Source: Boseongicola sp. H5
Lineage (GTDB): Bacteria; Pseudomonadota; Alphaproteobacteria; Rhodobacterales; Rhodobacteraceae
Assembly (NCBI GenBank): GCA_020622165.1
Contig: JACNMN010000012.1
Location: 87,129 to 151,128 of the forward strand
DNA length: 64,000 nucleotides
Direction of reading: 5' to 3'
Below, in pieces: positions 52,589 to 61,879 of the stretch. Numbering within the stretch: position 1 is the first letter of the stretch; the number at the start of each line of letters is the position of its first letter. A program made the position numbers and the translations under genes. The notes under the pieces are model-generated. The model saw only the letters and a list, made by a program, of their open reading frames with translations. It was not told the origin of the DNA and did not search any database.

Positions 52589-52704
52589 TCATTGGCCTTT
52601 CCCGGCCGGCGAGATGAAACCGCCCACGTCGAGCCAGTTGATGCGGGAATGACGACGGTCGCCGTTGTAATCGAAAATGGTTCGGTGGCGATTGCTCCCT
52701 TCAC
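52589..52704 (-). pseudogene. Possible transposase C-terminal remnant
   Basis: On the minus strand a short frame reads IFDYNGDRRHSRINW followed by GGFISPA, resembling the YN-RRHS-..-SP end of IS3-type transposases. It is broken by stops and has no start, N-terminal part or inverted repeats. The whole 52510-52754 gap lacks another recognisable gene. I regard this as a decayed insertion-sequence scar, at low confidence. Confidence 0.33.
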
Positions 52705-52754
52705 CGCGCGCCCGAAGCCCGCGCTGACGACCGGCCTTGAGACTGGGCAGAGGT

Positions 52755-53243
52755 TCAGTCATCGGGGTGCTTGTCCTTGTAGGGCGGTAACTTCTGCCAG
52801 CGCGGCACATCCCTGGCCATTCGATCGAGCATCAACAGAAGTTGTGCACGTTCTTCGGGGCTGAGGCATGCTGTCAGATGGTCTTCGGCCTCGACGAACA
52901 TTGCGATCACCTGATCATGAACGCGTTCACCCTCCGGCTCCAGAAACAGGAGCTTTCGCCGTCCGTCCTCGCGGTCGTCACGGCGCGAGATCATGCCTTT
53001 CGCCAAAAGCGCGCCAACGGCCCGGCTGATCGTGTTCGACGGTTGCTCGGTGATTTCGCTTATGTCACGCGCGTTTAGTCCATTGCGGAACTTGAGGCAC
53101 ATCAGCACCGTCAGTTCCGGCCGGATCAGCCCCTTCTCGCGCTCCATTCGGCGCAGGATCGGTTCACGCAGGAAGTTTGTCAGAAAGGCGATGCGATACC
53201 CGATGTCGAAGGGCGTCGCACTTACGATGTCGATCAGCTTCAT
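52755..53243 (-). CDS. MarR-family transcriptional regulator
   Basis: A 162-residue winged-helix regulator. The recognition region LNARDISEITEQPSNTISRAVGALLAKGMISRRDDREDGRRK contains the typical MarR wing DxRxxRR-like element. It is divergent from the DctQMP TRAP operon. A pair of matched palindromes lies in the gap, so repression of that importer, relieved by a small aromatic or acidic ligand, is the likely role. Confidence 0.92.
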   Translation of the reverse strand: MKLIDIVSATPFDIGYRIAFLTNFLREPILRRMEREKGLIRPELTVLMCLKFRNGLNARDISEITEQPSNTISRAVGALLAKGMISRRDDREDGRRKLLFLEPEGERVHDQVIAMFVEAEDHLTACLSPEERAQLLLMLDRMARDVPRWQKLPPYKDKHPDD

Positions 53244-53274
53244 GGCAAGACCTTAAGCCGAAGAAATAGATTGA

Positions 53275-53304
53275 TCCAAGTGGAATTATATTGCTCCATA
53301 TGGA
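53275..53304. promoter_or_regulatory. Two TCCA-NN-TGGA palindromes 20 bp apart (MarR operator pair)
   Basis: TCCAAGTGGA (53275-53284) and TCCATATGGA (53295-53304) are perfect 4-bp-arm dyads whose centres are exactly 20 bp apart. They lie in the 93-bp gap between the divergent MarR and dctQ starts. Two dimers on one DNA face is the expected architecture for MarR autoregulation and operon repression. Confidence 0.6.
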
Positions 53305-53336
53305 ACGAATAAGTCTCGTCGGGGAGGGGAGACCGA

Positions 53337-53864
53337 ATGCAAGTTGTCATGGAACGCGTGTCGCGAAGAAGCGAGGCGATGTTGGCCGTCCTCCTGATCG
53401 TCCTGATGCTGGCGGTGGTCGTGCAAGTCATCTGCAATGCGCTGGACATCAATCCCCTGCTGACGCGGCCCGAGCCAGCGGTGCTGATCGGGCGCGCCGT
53501 GACCTTGAACAGCTTGCTGGACCTGCAATGGCATCTGCTGGTGATCTTGGGGCTGGTCCCGGCCGGGCTGGTCTGGCACCGCGATCGCCATGTCCGGGTC
53601 GACTTCCTCTATCAGGCCTACCGCCCGAACTGGCAAGCGCGGGTGGACCTGGCCGGAAATCTGCTTTTCGCAGTACCGTTCTTTGCGCTGATCCTGCCTG
53701 CCTCGTGGGCCTTCATGCAGCGCGCCTGGCGCTCGGACGAAGGTTCGCGCAATGGCGGGCTGGAGGATTTGTGGCTGATCAAATCGGTCCTGCCGCTCGG
53801 CCTTGCGATCCTGGCCTTTTACATCGCTTTTGAAACCCTGCGTCTCATCCGGGCCGCGAAATGA
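53337..53864 (+). CDS. dctQ: TRAP transporter small permease, DctQ family
   Basis: A 175-residue four-helix membrane subunit. ATG 53337 follows GGGGAGGGGAGA. Features: MLAVLLIVLMLAVVVQVICNAL and WHLLVILGLVPAGLVWHRDRHVRVDF. It overlaps the DctM gene by 4 bp. The operon order here is Q-M-P, unlike the P-Q-M order at 32.8 kb. Confidence 0.92.
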   Translation: MQVVMERVSRRSEAMLAVLLIVLMLAVVVQVICNALDINPLLTRPEPAVLIGRAVTLNSLLDLQWHLLVILGLVPAGLVWHRDRHVRVDFLYQAYRPNWQARVDLAGNLLFAVPFFALILPASWAFMQRAWRSDEGSRNGGLEDLWLIKSVLPLGLAILAFYIAFETLRLIRAAK

Positions 53865-55171
53865 GCGAAGCCGTCTTGCCTCTGGCCATGGCGGCGCTGA
53901 CGCTGGCCGGCATCCTTGCGGGCTATCGCGTCGGCATGGTGCTTGCGGGGGCGGCGGCGCTTTTTATCCTGCTGTCGGATCTGCCAACGGCGTATTTCAA
54001 CCTGCTGGTCAGCCGGATCTACGCCAACGTCCTGTCAAACTGGCTGTTGGTGGCGATACCGATGTTCATATTCATGGGGCTGGTGCTGGAAAAATCCGGC
54101 GTGGCAGAGCGGGCGCTGCGGGCCGCGCAAACGGCGCTCGGCGGATCGGCGGCGGGCATGGGCATTTCGGTTCTGGTGATCGGGATGTTGCTGGCAGCCT
54201 CTTCAGGGATCGTGGGCGCCTCGGTTGTCTTGCTGGCGATGCTCGCCTTGCCGCAGTTGCAGGATGCCGGCTATGACAATGCCACATCCGCCGGGCTGAT
54301 TGCCTCTTCGGGTACGCTGGCTATTCTGATCCCGCCCTCCGTCATGCTGATCGTGCTTGGAGATCAGTTGCAGACCCCGGTGCCCGACATGTTCGCCGGC
54401 GCCATCGGGCCTGGCCTGTTGCTGGTCGCAGCTTACGGAGCGTTGGTCATCTGGCGCGCGCGTGGCCTGGCCCGTCAGGTCCGCTCCGGGCCGCCGCCAT
54501 CACCGTTGAGACTGCTGATCGACCTTGGCCCGCTGATCGCGCTGGTGGTCTGTGTTCTGGGCTCGATCATTGCCGGGCTAGCCACCCCGACCGAGGCCAG
54601 CGGGCTCGGCGCCTTCGGGGCGATCCTGATCACACTGATTTACGGGAAGTTCCACTGGGCCACGGTTTTCGAGGCCGCCCGGCAGACTGTGGTGACGACC
54701 TCCATGGTTCTTTTGGTGATGATCGGAGCCACCTGCTTTGCGGCCGTGTTCAAGGCCATTGGCGGCGACGACGTGGTCGAGGTCGGGCTGATGGCGTTCG
54801 GCGACGGGCCCTACACGGTTCTGATCGTGGTTATGGCGGCGATTTTCGTACTCGGCTTCGTGCTGGACTGGCTTGAGATTTCACTGATCCTCGTCCCGAT
54901 CTTCGCGCCTATTATCGCCGGGCTGGATTTCGCCAATGGCCTGAGCGGAGAGACGTTGTTGATCTGGTTCGGCATCCTGGTGGCAGTGAACCTGCAAACC
55001 AGTTTCCTGACCCCGCCCTTCGGCTTTTCGCTGTTCTATCTGCGCGGTGCCGTCGGTGAGCGGCTGACCACATCCGAGATCTACCGAGGTGTGCTGCCGT
55101 TCATCGGCCTGCAGCTCCTCATTCTCGGGCTGCTGGTCGCCTTTCCCGGCCTGATCACCGGACTGACATGA
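53861..55171 (+). CDS. dctM: TRAP transporter large permease, DctM family
   Basis: A 436-residue inner-membrane subunit with about 12 helices. DctM motifs: SSGIVGASVVLLAMLALPQLQ, ASSGTLAILIPPSVMLIVLGD and LQTSFLTPPFGFSLFYLRG. The DxLQTPVPDMFAGAIGPGL-type loop places it in the larger-substrate (FcbT3/mannitol-like) branch. The binding protein gene follows after 41 bp. Confidence 0.94.
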   Translation: MSEAVLPLAMAALTLAGILAGYRVGMVLAGAAALFILLSDLPTAYFNLLVSRIYANVLSNWLLVAIPMFIFMGLVLEKSGVAERALRAAQTALGGSAAGMGISVLVIGMLLAASSGIVGASVVLLAMLALPQLQDAGYDNATSAGLIASSGTLAILIPPSVMLIVLGDQLQTPVPDMFAGAIGPGLLLVAAYGALVIWRARGLARQVRSGPPPSPLRLLIDLGPLIALVVCVLGSIIAGLATPTEASGLGAFGAILITLIYGKFHWATVFEAARQTVVTTSMVLLVMIGATCFAAVFKAIGGDDVVEVGLMAFGDGPYTVLIVVMAAIFVLGFVLDWLEISLILVPIFAPIIAGLDFANGLSGETLLIWFGILVAVNLQTSFLTPPFGFSLFYLRGAVGERLTTSEIYRGVLPFIGLQLLILGLLVAFPGLITGLT

Positions 55172-55212
55172 CAATACCCAAGAACAAAGATGTTCAACCC
55201 AGGAGGAGACCC

Positions 55213-56232
55213 ATGAAACTGCATCTGACCGCCGCGGCGCTGGCCGTGGCCGCCACACCCGTCCTCGCACAGGACTACAACATGCAAAGCGCCTTTGGCA
55301 CGACGCTGCCGGTTCTTGGCCCGGCGGCCGACCGGTTCGTTGCCAATGTGTCGCTGCTGACCAATGGCGAGGTGAATTTCGAGCATCTGGGCGCGGGCGA
55401 ATTGTCGCCGCCCTTCGAGATCTTCGACAATGTCGGCGTTGGCGCGATCGAGGCGGGCTGGTCTTTCGCGGCATACGCCTCTGGTCAGGAACCGGCCGCC
55501 GCGCTCTTCGGTTCGGTGCCCTTCGGCGGCGACCCGCTGTCCTATATCTCATGGCTGAATCATGGCGGTGGGATCGAGCTGTGGCGCGAGCTTTACGAGC
55601 CCTACAACCTTGTTCCCATGGCCTGTGGCGTGATCCTGAGCGAGGCTGGCGGCTGGTACACGTCCGAGATCAACAGCCCCGAAGACCTTCAGGGGCTCAA
55701 CATCCGCATCGGTGGGCTTGGCGGCGCGATCCTGTCGCGGCTCGGTGCCAATGCAATGTCCCTGCCTGTTGGCGAGATTTCGACCTCGCTGGAAACCGGG
55801 CGTCTGGACGCAACCGAGCTGAGCTTCCCGCTCGTCGACCGTTTGCTCGGTTTCAATCAGGTGGCCGACTATTATTACTTCCCCGGATGGCACCAGCCCG
55901 CTGGCTTCATCGAGTTCTACGTCAACAAGGACCTCTGGGACAGCTTCACCGAAGAACAGCAAACCGCGATCGAAGTGTCGTGCAATGACATCAACCTTTG
56001 GACGCTTGGGGTGGCCGCCGGCGCGCAGGCCGAGGTCCTGCAGGAGTTCCGCGATGGCGGCACCATCGTGCAACGTTTCCCCGACAGCGTTCTGGAGGCG
56101 CTGCGCGCCGCGGCGGATGAGGTCTACGCCGAACAGGCCGCCGAGGATGAGATGTTCGCCCGTGTGATCGAAAGCTACCGCACCTATGCGGCGGCCTATA
56201 ACGAGTATCAGTCGCTGTCCTCCCTCGACTGA
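55213..56232 (+). CDS. dctP: TRAP transporter solute-binding protein, DctP family
   Basis: A 339-residue periplasmic binding protein with a strong AGGAGGAGA before ATG 55213. Signal: KLHLTAAALAVAATPVLA. The mature part starts QDYNMQSAFGTTLPVLGPAADRF, and the binding-site region is LQGLNIRIGGLGGAILSRLG. The GFIEFYVNKDLW block is typical of the branch whose ligands are 2-oxo acids and sugars. It is the third gene of the Q-M-P set. Confidence 0.93.
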   Translation: MKLHLTAAALAVAATPVLAQDYNMQSAFGTTLPVLGPAADRFVANVSLLTNGEVNFEHLGAGELSPPFEIFDNVGVGAIEAGWSFAAYASGQEPAAALFGSVPFGGDPLSYISWLNHGGGIELWRELYEPYNLVPMACGVILSEAGGWYTSEINSPEDLQGLNIRIGGLGGAILSRLGANAMSLPVGEISTSLETGRLDATELSFPLVDRLLGFNQVADYYYFPGWHQPAGFIEFYVNKDLWDSFTEEQQTAIEVSCNDINLWTLGVAAGAQAEVLQEFRDGGTIVQRFPDSVLEALRAAADEVYAEQAAEDEMFARVIESYRTYAAAYNEYQSLSSLD

Positions 56233-56295
56233 TGCCAAGGCTGGCCTCCACGTACAGGTGGGGCCAGCTTTCAATTGCAACGAACCGGAGGCCGG

Positions 56296-57201
56296 ATGAG
56301 CTACACTCTACGCGATTTCGGGAGCTACACCGTGGGCGGTCGGATGCACCGGGTGATGGAAGGCGAACCGCAGGAGGTGCAGTTCACCCGTACCGCAAGC
56401 TACACCTACGATCCCCGTGGCCATTTCGCGGTGGAGCAGACCTACGTGCAGTACTTCATCCCCGATCGCGCTCGGGATCTGCCGCCGGTCGTTCTGGTCC
56501 ATGGCGGCGGCATGCACGGGAGCACATGGGAAACCACACCCGACGGGCGGCCGGGATGGATCAACCTGCTGCTCGACCGGGGGCGGGAGGTTCACGTGGT
56601 TGATATGGTCGAACGTGGCCGATCCGGCTTTGCGCCCGGTCTTTGGGACGATGCCCCCATCCTGCGCTCCGCTGAAGAGGCCTGGACGCTCTTTCGCATC
56701 GGGCCGTCTGACGGGTTTGTCCGCCGTCGCGCCTTTGAAGGCAGTCAGTTTCCCGTATCGGCCCTAGACGGTTTCCTGCAGCGCATCGTGCCGCGCTGGC
56801 TTTCCACAACAAAGTTGCAAACCAATGGGGTGATCGCCCTTATCGACCGCCTTGGCGCGGCCAGTCTCGTCTGTCACAGCCAAGGCGGAGAGGTCGGCTT
56901 TGATGCCTTCCGAGCGAGACCGGACAAGGTATTCGGCATTCTGGCCGTCGAACCTTCGGCATTTCCGCCATCCGATGTGACCTGTCCCATCACGCTTCTG
57001 GCCGGCGACTACCTCGACACCGCACAACACTGGTCTGATCGCGCGGAGGGCTGGCGTGACTCCGTGGCCAAGCTGCGCGCGCGCGGTGTTTCCGCATGCT
57101 TCATCGACACCGCAAAAACAGTTGCCAGAGGCGGGAGCCATTTCCTGATGATGGACAGGAACAGCGATGATGTACTCGATGCGGGTATGGCTGCCTTGTG
57201 A
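56296..57201 (+). CDS. Alpha/beta hydrolase
   Basis: A 301-residue alpha/beta-hydrolase from ATG 56296 (CGGAGG upstream). The oxyanion region is LVHGGGMHGSTW, nucleophile Ser195 is in VCHSQGGEVG, and His282 is in RGGSHFLMMD. An Asp/Glu acid near residue 219 or 239 would complete the triad. Likely an esterase or lactonase acting on the compound imported by the TRAP set 63 bp upstream. No signal peptide. Confidence 0.9.
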   Translation: MSYTLRDFGSYTVGGRMHRVMEGEPQEVQFTRTASYTYDPRGHFAVEQTYVQYFIPDRARDLPPVVLVHGGGMHGSTWETTPDGRPGWINLLLDRGREVHVVDMVERGRSGFAPGLWDDAPILRSAEEAWTLFRIGPSDGFVRRRAFEGSQFPVSALDGFLQRIVPRWLSTTKLQTNGVIALIDRLGAASLVCHSQGGEVGFDAFRARPDKVFGILAVEPSAFPPSDVTCPITLLAGDYLDTAQHWSDRAEGWRDSVAKLRARGVSACFIDTAKTVARGGSHFLMMDRNSDDVLDAGMAAL

Positions 57202-58032
57202 AAAGGCAATGCTGCCGGTCGCCGCAAACGGCTGGCATAGTGCGGGGTCAGAACTGGAACGATCTGCCCAATTCGGACCTTTGTCACCCAGAATGGCGCG
57301 ACGTCGCAGCGACCCTGAAGTCGATGCCGGTGGGAACAGGTCGGGCTCACCCCCCGGGAGTAAAGCCAACGGGCGATCAAGAATCGGAAGGGCGGAAGGA
57401 CTGACAACAGCCGGGGCCGCGTTGCGCAGCTCGTCAGAAGCCGACGCGGAGTGGCCTACGAGCTTCCAGTAAGCCGCTGCGGCCCGGAAGGCCGCACAGG
57501 CCAGGCAAGACTTACCACGACAGGGCTGTGTGAAAGTCGAGACCGCCGGACGCCTCAACCGCCTGCTCGGCCCGAAGGCATTTCCGTAAGGCGTGAAAGG
57601 AGTATGGGATGGTAGCGGAGGAGCGTTTCGGGCGGAAGACACACAAGCCGGAAGTGCGATATCGTATCCTCTGCTGCGCCTGAAGCGGGCGGATCCACCC
57701 TCTCACTCCAAACATGGGGCAGTCGCCGAGTGCCTTGGCGTAAGTCCAAATTTGTGGGATTTGGCCGCCGGGCCAATGAGAGCCATCGGAGCTCTCAGAT
57801 TGTTGGAAACTGCAACGTGGAAGTTCTTGCAACCGGCCCGTCCGCTGTCGGGCCGCATATCTCGGAGTAACGATAACCGAGAATTATCGTCCCTTCTGAT
57901 TGCTAAAGATCACTTGGCAAGGGTAGTCCGATCCCGTAGTGCAATCCGCGCTCGCGCACGGTCTCCGCTCCTTTGAATAAACCTCTTATCTTTCCTACTA
58001 TTTCGCTATGGAAACGCCGCTACGTCGGTTTG
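57202..58032. other. 831-bp region without a recognisable gene
   Basis: Between the convergent hydrolase and isomerase genes, no protein family is recognisable on either strand. The short open frames (for example 57512-57832 minus and 57593-57976 plus) show no conserved motifs. A perfect stem TGCGGCC/GGCCGCA with a CGGAA loop sits at 57478-57496. GC content drops noticeably after about 57,850. The arrangement could be the RNA part of a mobile element, an unrecognised non-coding RNA, or decayed DNA; I cannot decide. Confidence 0.5.
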
Positions 58033-59085
58033 CTACGTGAACACGTAGCCGCTGGCGATTTTTCGAGCGGTACGCATTACACCAACTGAGCGCACCAATG
58101 GCGCAGCGGCATCGCCTTCCACCTCTACCAAAACAGTCATGCTTCCGCCGGGGTGCTGCAGGTTTACGCTTTGTTTCCCGGTAACAAACCGGTGCGGAGG
58201 AGCAATTGTACCGGGGATCACAAGGCTCGAGGCAACGGCTTGGGCGCCCGTGACCGCCAAGGTCGGGTGACACTGAGTTGGAGTCAGATACTGTACTCGA
58301 GCAATTGCTCCCTCCACCTCCGGTTCAGAAAGCAATGCGACCTTCGGCAGAACGCTCTCTGTGACATCTCCAAGACCCATCCGTGCCCCAGCCTCGACCC
58401 GCACAGCTTCCACGCGCCGCATCACGTCTACCCGCGCATCCAGTTCCGACGGCCCTTCCTTGCCAGAAAGGCCGACGTCAGCAGCCCTTAGGATCAAAAC
58501 GGGGACTGCAACATCAATGCAAGTGCATCTCAATCCATCGATAGAATCCGTCCGGTGACCGGTCGGGAACAACGCTCCGGTCTTAGAGCCGACAGTATCG
58601 CAAAACATGAGCCGCACTGGCGCGCCCTTACCCGGAACACCGTCTATCTGCGCGTCCCCGGCGTAAACGGGAATGCCGTGCTCCATTTGAAACTCGGTCG
58701 CGATCCGGGCGCCGGTATTGACCGCGCGGACAACCATCCGGTTCTTTGGAGCGACAAGGCCAAGCTCAACCGCTGCAGGGCCGACGGCGGCGAGCATATT
58801 CCCGCATGTCGGGCCATAGTCGACTTTTCGTTCAACGGTGCCAACCTGAGCGAAAAGATAGTCCACATCAACATCTGGTTCTGAAGACGCAGATAGCACG
58901 GCGACCTTGCACTGGACGCTTGCACTGCCTCCAACGCCATCGATGCAGAGCGGGTGGCCGGCGCCGATCACCCTGATCAGAGTGTTGCTCAACTCATTCA
59001 AGTCAGGTGGGAGATCTTCGCGCCGAAAGAACGGACCGCGCGATGTGCCGCCGCGCATCAACAGAAAGGGAATGGACGCTGTCAT
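58033..59085 (-). CDS. PrpF/4-oxalomesaconate tautomerase-like isomerase
   Basis: A 350-residue two-domain isomerase of the PrpF family (DapF-like fold). The N-terminal LMRGGTSRGPFF is the family hallmark, the cysteine motif YGPTCGNMLAAVGP surrounds Cys94, and the end GGSMTVLVEVEG is typical. Known members isomerise 2-methylaconitate (PrpF) or 4-oxalomesaconate (GalD, gallate pathway). The start MTASIPFLLMRGGTS is closest in style to GalD. Its ATG overlaps the upstream hydrolase stop by 4 bp. It is the last gene of the TAXI operon, so the isomerised compound is probably a tricarboxylate or dicarboxylate imported by it. Confidence 0.88.
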   Translation of the reverse strand: MTASIPFLLMRGGTSRGPFFRREDLPPDLNELSNTLIRVIGAGHPLCIDGVGGSASVQCKVAVLSASSEPDVDVDYLFAQVGTVERKVDYGPTCGNMLAAVGPAAVELGLVAPKNRMVVRAVNTGARIATEFQMEHGIPVYAGDAQIDGVPGKGAPVRLMFCDTVGSKTGALFPTGHRTDSIDGLRCTCIDVAVPVLILRAADVGLSGKEGPSELDARVDVMRRVEAVRVEAGARMGLGDVTESVLPKVALLSEPEVEGAIARVQYLTPTQCHPTLAVTGAQAVASSLVIPGTIAPPHRFVTGKQSVNLQHPGGSMTVLVEVEGDAAAPLVRSVGVMRTARKIASGYVFT

Positions 59086-59882
59086 TTTCCAACAGCGCTT
59101 GCCGAGGCATGCGCGGGTTCGAGGACCCAGCCGGTGACAGCCTCGAAGGCGCCACCATCCACGTCGCGATGCATCATGCAATGGGCCGCATCAGGCAGAA
59201 GCAGATGCTGAAACCCGAAATGCCTCGCGACCGCAGCATCCTGCCCTTTCGGGTGCCTTTTCCGGTCCTCGCGCCCAGCCTCTAGAACCAAGCCCCTTGG
59301 CGCGATGTCTTTTCGAACAGGAACCCTTTGCCGGTAACGGTCATTCAGGGCGGCGGGGCTTTCTGGACAAAGCCGATCATGCCACTCGGCGGCAGTCTCC
59401 GATGCACCGAAATAGAGCTGGTTGTAGCTCTCCAGCGATGGTGGATCGACAGGGGCGCCATAGGGCTTCGCCGGGACCGCAGATGCGCCTTTGAGGTTTC
59501 CCGGCGGGGACGGGGCCAGCAGAACCAAGCCGTCGAACCCCTGCGTCTCAGCGGCTTTGGCGAGGATGAGCGCCCCAAGGCTGTGACCGACGCCGATTAG
59601 GGGCTGTGCGCAGACCTCAGCAGCCGACGCAACGCACCGCGCCATGTGCTGAACCCCAAGCTCGGCGAGCGGAAGCGCCGTTGGCACCCCCGGGCGACCG
59701 GGCATATCGACGACCGCAACGGGGATGCCTTCGGCGCACCAACGTTCCGCCCAATCCTGCCAGCACCAGGCCCCGTGATAGGCCCCGTGGACCAGCAGCA
59801 GCTCCGGACCGGCCGCCTGCGTGCCGACAGTCCGCCAAAGCCGCCCCCCTGTGGGCAGATCGCTCGCCTTAAATCCCCTCAT
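59082..59882 (-). CDS. Alpha/beta hydrolase
   Basis: A 266-residue alpha/beta-hydrolase. The oxyanion region is LLVHGAYHGAWCWQDW, nucleophile Ser101 is in GVGHSLGALIL, and the histidine is in DAAHCMMHRD. It resembles esterase/salicylate-esterase-type hydrolases. The ATG at 59882 overlaps the TRAP permease stop by 4 bp; a much longer open frame to 60545 is antisense-like within the permease. It probably de-esterifies or opens a lactone of the imported compound. Confidence 0.88.
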   Translation of the reverse strand: MRGFKASDLPTGGRLWRTVGTQAAGPELLLVHGAYHGAWCWQDWAERWCAEGIPVAVVDMPGRPGVPTALPLAELGVQHMARCVASAAEVCAQPLIGVGHSLGALILAKAAETQGFDGLVLLAPSPPGNLKGASAVPAKPYGAPVDPPSLESYNQLYFGASETAAEWHDRLCPESPAALNDRYRQRVPVRKDIAPRGLVLEAGREDRKRHPKGQDAAVARHFGFQHLLLPDAAHCMMHRDVDGGAFEAVTGWVLEPAHASASAVGK

Positions 59883-61798
59883 GAGGCGTTTTTCGGCGTG
59901 GCCACACCACGAACCGGCCCGGTGACGGCAAAGGCGAGACCCAGCAGCAAAAGGCCTACAAGGTTCACACCCCACAACGGGAAGAGCAGCAAGAGGCCCG
60001 CCATGCCGACCAGGCCACGCATCGCCCCGCCCAAGGGCGTGCGCAGATAGCCTGCAAAGCTGGCGGACAGTGCGATCGCCCCGAAAGTCGAAGCCGCGAG
60101 GACGCCAGCGATCGCCAGCGCGCCGCCGTCCAACACTGTTTCGGGGCGAAAGACGAAAAGGAAGGGCAGGAGGTACTTGATGACCGCAAATCGGACCGTT
60201 TGCACCGCCGTCGCCCACCAGGACGCGCCGGCCAAACCGGCGGCGACGAACACCGCAGCGCAAACCGGAGGCGTGATGGCCGACAGCGTCGCGAAATAGA
60301 AAACGAACATATGCGCCTGCAGAGGCTCGATCCCCATCTCCACAAAGGCGGTAAGGATGACGGAAATCGCCAGGATGTAGGCCGCCGTGGTCGGCATCCC
60401 CATACCGATCACGATGATCACAAGACCCGCCAGGACGAGCCCCGCAACCAGGTTTCCGGCGGCAAGCGACAGGACGGCGTCGCCGAACTTTACCCCGATC
60501 CCAACAAACCCGATCACACCGATCAATACGCCCGCAGCGGCACAAAGCGCGCCGAGTGTCACGAGGGCCGGTGCGGCGTCCCTAAATGCGCGTCCCACGT
60601 CAAAAAGCCGATCCCGCAGATCGGCAAGGCTTTGAGCGGCCACCAGGTGCAGCACCACCAGCGCCGCGCAGGCGGTGAGGATCGAAAGGCCCACTGAGCG
60701 ACCCGAAAGGATCATCGCCAGCAACACCACGAACGGGATCGCCAGAGGCCCCCAGACCGAGACCTTTCGTAGCCGCCCCGCATTGGGCATTTCCTCGGGC
60801 GGCAAGCTACCCACGCCCTGCCGCAAGCTTTCAAAGTGCACGCTGGCCAAGACGCCGACGTAAAACAGGAACGCGGGCACCAGCGCGATCAGCATCATCT
60901 GACCCAAGGGCAGGTTCAGGAACTCCGCCATCAGGAACAGACCGGCGCCCATAAGGGGCGGTGTGATCTGCCCACCGGAGGAGGCTGTGGCCTCGATCCC
61001 GCCCGCGACCTCTGGCCGGTAGCCCAGGCGCTTCATCATCGGGATCGTAAAATTGCCGGTCATCGCCACATTCGTGACCGAGGACCCGGTCATCGACCCG
61101 ATCATAGCCGAGGAGATGACCGAGATCTTCGCCGCACCCCCGCGCAGGCGCCCGCCGACCAGCTTGGCCAGATCCATCATCGTTTCGCCCGCGCCGGTCG
61201 CCATCATCAGGGCCGAGAACAGAACGAACAGGATCAGGAAGCTGGAGTAGATGTCGAAGACCTGGCCCCAGATGCCATCGGTCGAGAGATAAAGCATCGA
61301 GGTCAGCATCCGCAGGCTGACACCCCCATGCCCGATCCGGCCCGGCAAGAGATGTCCGAACAGTGCGTAAGCAGTGAAAACTGCGACCAGAATGGCAAAG
61401 GTCCAACCGATCGTCCGGCGCGACAGTTCCAGGATCGCCAGGACCAGCGCAAGGCCCAGCACAATGGCCTCGGGCCGGCGGGCCACCGGGTTCATCATCA
61501 CGTCCCAGTAATTCCAATAGACCCACGCGCCCGCGATCAGGATGGCGGCCAAAAGGGCAAAGTCCAGCCCGCGCGCGAGTGGCCAGGGTCCGCGCGCCGG
61601 AACGACGACCACGGCCATCAGTGCTACCAAGGCCAATACAATGGATCGATGCTGGATGTTCGGTAGTTGACCGAAAAGCGCACCATATGCCGTCAGCCCG
61701 ACAAGAAGCGCCGCAAGACCGCCCATCGCGCAGATGCGCCAAGTCGACATTGTTTCATCTTGATTTTCGGGGTCTGGGCCTGCGTCGGTGATGATCAT
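59879..61798 (-). CDS. TAXI-type TRAP transporter fused permease
   Basis: A 639-residue DctQM fusion: an N-terminal ~4-helix domain, then a ~12-helix DctM domain with TGSSVTNVAMTGNFTIPMM and the SSGGQITPPLMGAGLFLM motif. It is shorter than the fused permease at 15793 because it lacks the soluble C-terminal extension. A second ATG (61750) precedes the first TM segment; 61798 is kept as the open start. It works with the TAXI protein 81 bp upstream. Confidence 0.92.
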   Translation of the reverse strand: MIITDAGPDPENQDETMSTWRICAMGGLAALLVGLTAYGALFGQLPNIQHRSIVLALVALMAVVVVPARGPWPLARGLDFALLAAILIAGAWVYWNYWDVMMNPVARRPEAIVLGLALVLAILELSRRTIGWTFAILVAVFTAYALFGHLLPGRIGHGGVSLRMLTSMLYLSTDGIWGQVFDIYSSFLILFVLFSALMMATGAGETMMDLAKLVGGRLRGGAAKISVISSAMIGSMTGSSVTNVAMTGNFTIPMMKRLGYRPEVAGGIEATASSGGQITPPLMGAGLFLMAEFLNLPLGQMMLIALVPAFLFYVGVLASVHFESLRQGVGSLPPEEMPNAGRLRKVSVWGPLAIPFVVLLAMILSGRSVGLSILTACAALVVLHLVAAQSLADLRDRLFDVGRAFRDAAPALVTLGALCAAAGVLIGVIGFVGIGVKFGDAVLSLAAGNLVAGLVLAGLVIIVIGMGMPTTAAYILAISVILTAFVEMGIEPLQAHMFVFYFATLSAITPPVCAAVFVAAGLAGASWWATAVQTVRFAVIKYLLPFLFVFRPETVLDGGALAIAGVLAASTFGAIALSASFAGYLRTPLGGAMRGLVGMAGLLLLFPLWGVNLVGLLLLGLAFAVTGPVRGVATPKNAS

Positions 61799-61879
61799 CG
61801 CCTGCTCACTAAGCCAAAGGGGTGCTATCGGCCCGGCGCGTCTCTATGGGCGCCGGGCCGGATGGTGCAATGCGACGCT

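Noticed and set aside
52348..52704. 118-codon minus-strand frame overlapping the quinone reductase end
   Set aside because: Mostly antisense to the reductase; only the short non-overlapping part resembles anything, and that is recorded as a possible transposase scrap.
56764..57832. Minus-strand frames running from the hydrolase into the gene-poor gap
   Set aside because: They begin antisense to the alpha/beta hydrolase or lack any protein pattern in the gap; no ribosome site and no motif.
57202..58032. Group II intron or reverse-transcriptase element
   Set aside because: No reverse transcriptase motif (such as YADD) and no clear domain V hairpin could be found, so it is not called; left as an unexplained region.
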